A stretch of DNA of 15,538 nucleotides from Devosiaceae bacterium (GTDB lineage Bacteria; Pseudomonadota; Alphaproteobacteria; Rhizobiales; Devosiaceae). Shown here piece after piece: positions 14,284 to 15,538 of the stretch. The translations under genes and the position numbers were made by a program. Numbering within the stretch: the stretch's first letter is position 1; every line of letters starts with the position of its first letter. The DNA lies in assembly GCA_021648585.1 (NCBI GenBank), contig JAKISM010000042.1, forward strand, positions 1-15,538, given 5' to 3'. The notes beneath the pieces are model-generated. The model was not told the DNA's origin. It ran no database searches and saw nothing but the letters and a program-made list of their open reading frames with translations.

Positions 14284-15538
14284 GTAATTATTTACTGATA
14301 AAAAATGCCCGCATAATTGATCCAGCTAGCAATAAAGATGAAATTGGCGCAATTTTGGTCAAAAAAAGCAAAATTGTTGATATTATAAGCGGACAAGCGC
14401 CAAATGCCCCCCAAGATACAACAATAATTGACGCTAAAGGGCTAGTGCTAGCACCGGGGCTTATTGATACTAGGGTTTTCACTGGCGAGCCGGGTCATGA
14501 GTTTCGTGAAACGCTTTCTAGCGCATCAAAAGCCGCTGCCGCTGGTGGTGTTACTTCATTTGTAACAATGCCCGATACTAGCCCAATAATTGATGATGCG
14601 GCTTTGGTTGATTTTATTATTCGTCGTGCAAAGGCAACTGCAAAAGTAAATATTTTGCCCTCAGCTGCCATGACCAAAGGGCTCAATGGCAAAGATATTT
14701 CTGAATATGGATTATTAAAACAGGCAGGTGCGGTTTGCTTTAGCGATGGACGCAGAAGTGTTAGTTCAACCACCACGCTTAAATCTGCTTTTACCTATGC
14801 TAAAAATTTTAACATGCCAATTATCAATCATCTTCTTGATGAGGGATTAGGAGCGAATGGTGATGTTCATGCTGGTTTGATGGCAACAGGGCTTGGCTTA
14901 AAAGGTATTCCATATGAAGCTGAAACCATTCCGCTTGAAAGAGATTTGCAATTAGCCGCTTTGACCAAAGTTCGCTATCATGGAGCGCAAATATCTTGTG
15001 CTAATTCTGTAAAAATTATTGAACGGCATAAAAAAACTAACAAAAATATTTCGTGCGGGGTTTCCATAAACAATCTTTCGTTAAACGAAAATGATGTTGG
15101 CTCATATAGAACATTTTTCAAGCTCTCCCCTCCTCTAAGATCAGAGATAGATAGGCAGGCGCTAATTGCTGGCTTAAATTCTGGTGCGATTGATATTATT
15201 CATTCAGATCACGACCCACAAGATGTTGAGGGCAAAAGAAGGCCTTTTGCTGAGGCTGCCAATGGCGCTATTGGACTTGAAACCCTATTATCTGCCGCTC
15301 TTAGGCTTTATCATTCAGAGCAAGTGGATATGATGACCATATTAAGAGCCATGACGATTAACCCTGCCAAATTGCTTAAACTTAAATCTGGTCGCTTAAA
15401 AATTGGTGCAAAAGCTGATATGATTTTAATTAATCTAAATTATCCCTTTGTCGTCAAGGAACAAGAAATAATTTCTCGCTCACACAATTCAGTGTTTGAA
15501 AGAGCGAAAATGACTGGTAAGGTGGTAAAGACTTTTGT
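14280..15538 (+). CDS. pyrC: Dihydroorotase-like protein, probably non-catalytic PyrC' type (partial)
   Basis: An open frame from the ATG at 14280 (overlapping the pyrB TGA in ATGA) to the right edge: 419 codons plus two bases, so only the last few residues are missing. It is an amidohydrolase of the class I dihydroorotase group: LAPGLID (57-63), EPGHEFRETL (70-79), AAAAGGVTSFVTMPDT (85-100), FKLSPPLRSE (280-289) and the C-terminal GRLKIGAKADMILI (371-384). However, the metal-binding HxH of active enzymes (in GLIDPHVHLREPG) is replaced by Arg65 and Phe67, the following Arg by Gly69, and a later ligand His by Gln237 in AQISCANS. His184, Asp156 and Asp310 remain. Pseudomonas PyrC', which has lost the same histidines, has no dihydroorotase activity and is needed for transcarbamoylase assembly. 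I infer that role here. Databases usually label such genes pyrC, and a separate active dihydroorotase would be needed elsewhere. Confidence 0.88.
   Translation, partial: MSNYLLIKNARIIDPASNKDEIGAILVKKSKIVDIISGQAPNAPQDTTIIDAKGLVLAPGLIDTRVFTGEPGHEFRETLSSASKAAAAGGVTSFVTMPDTSPIIDDAALVDFIIRRAKATAKVNILPSAAMTKGLNGKDISEYGLLKQAGAVCFSDGRRSVSSTTTLKSAFTYAKNFNMPIINHLLDEGLGANGDVHAGLMATGLGLKGIPYEAETIPLERDLQLAALTKVRYHGAQISCANSVKIIERHKKTNKNISCGVSINNLSLNENDVGSYRTFFKLSPPLRSEIDRQALIAGLNSGAIDIIHSDHDPQDVEGKRRPFAEAANGAIGLETLLSAALRLYHSEQVDMMTILRAMTINPAKLLKLKSGRLKIGAKADMILINLNYPFVVKEQEIISRSHNSVFERAKMTGKVVKTF

Overview
The window reads as ordinary chromosome from an alphaproteobacterium, most likely of the order Hyphomicrobiales (Rhizobiales). 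Three things suggest this: the wording of PurM, GatB and PyrB, the presence of HdaA (the alphaproteobacterial DnaA-like regulator), and the neighbourhoods perM-hdaA-ppx, purM-purN, gatC-gatA and ruvX divergent from gatC, with pyrB followed by a dihydroorotase-like gene. The DNA is clearly AT-rich (by eye about 40% GC or less, not computed), which is low for that order. Coding density is very high. No tRNA, rRNA, transposase, integrase, phage gene or CRISPR array is visible.

Layout. Bases 1-72 hold the end of an unidentified plus-strand gene. A minus-strand operon follows, perM-hdaA-ppx (3346 down to 62), with overlapping gene ends. Divergent from it across about 110 bp is the purine pair purM-purN (3455-5118). 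Next come two independent plus-strand membrane transport genes: an EamA-type exporter (5216-6121) and a KefB-like cation/proton antiporter with a TrkA-N domain (6190-7890). Tail to tail with the antiporter, with no base between the stop codons, is the minus-strand operon gatC-gatA-chorismate mutase-gatB (11472 down to 7891). Divergent from gatC is ruvX, followed after 1 nt by an AEC-family permease (11589-12987). An intergenic stretch of about 300 bp contains two copies plus a fragment of a 69-bp palindromic repeat. The window closes with pyrB overlapping a pyrC-like gene that runs off the right edge.

How the genes work together. PurM and PurN catalyse two steps of de novo IMP synthesis. GatCAB makes Gln-tRNA(Gln) (and in many bacteria Asn-tRNA(Asn)) by amidating misacylated tRNA. 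PyrB and its partner belong to pyrimidine synthesis, but the partner has lost the dihydroorotase HxH metal site and is probably a structural subunit of aspartate transcarbamoylase. HdaA restrains DnaA at the replication clamp, Ppx hydrolyses polyphosphate or pppGpp, and RuvX is a YqgF-fold nuclease.

I do not see a new defence, mobile or biosynthetic system here. The points most worth a second look are the non-catalytic PyrC-like partner, the palindromic repeat cluster before pyrB, the chorismate mutase gene set between gatA and gatB, and ppx directly following hdaA with no ppk between them.
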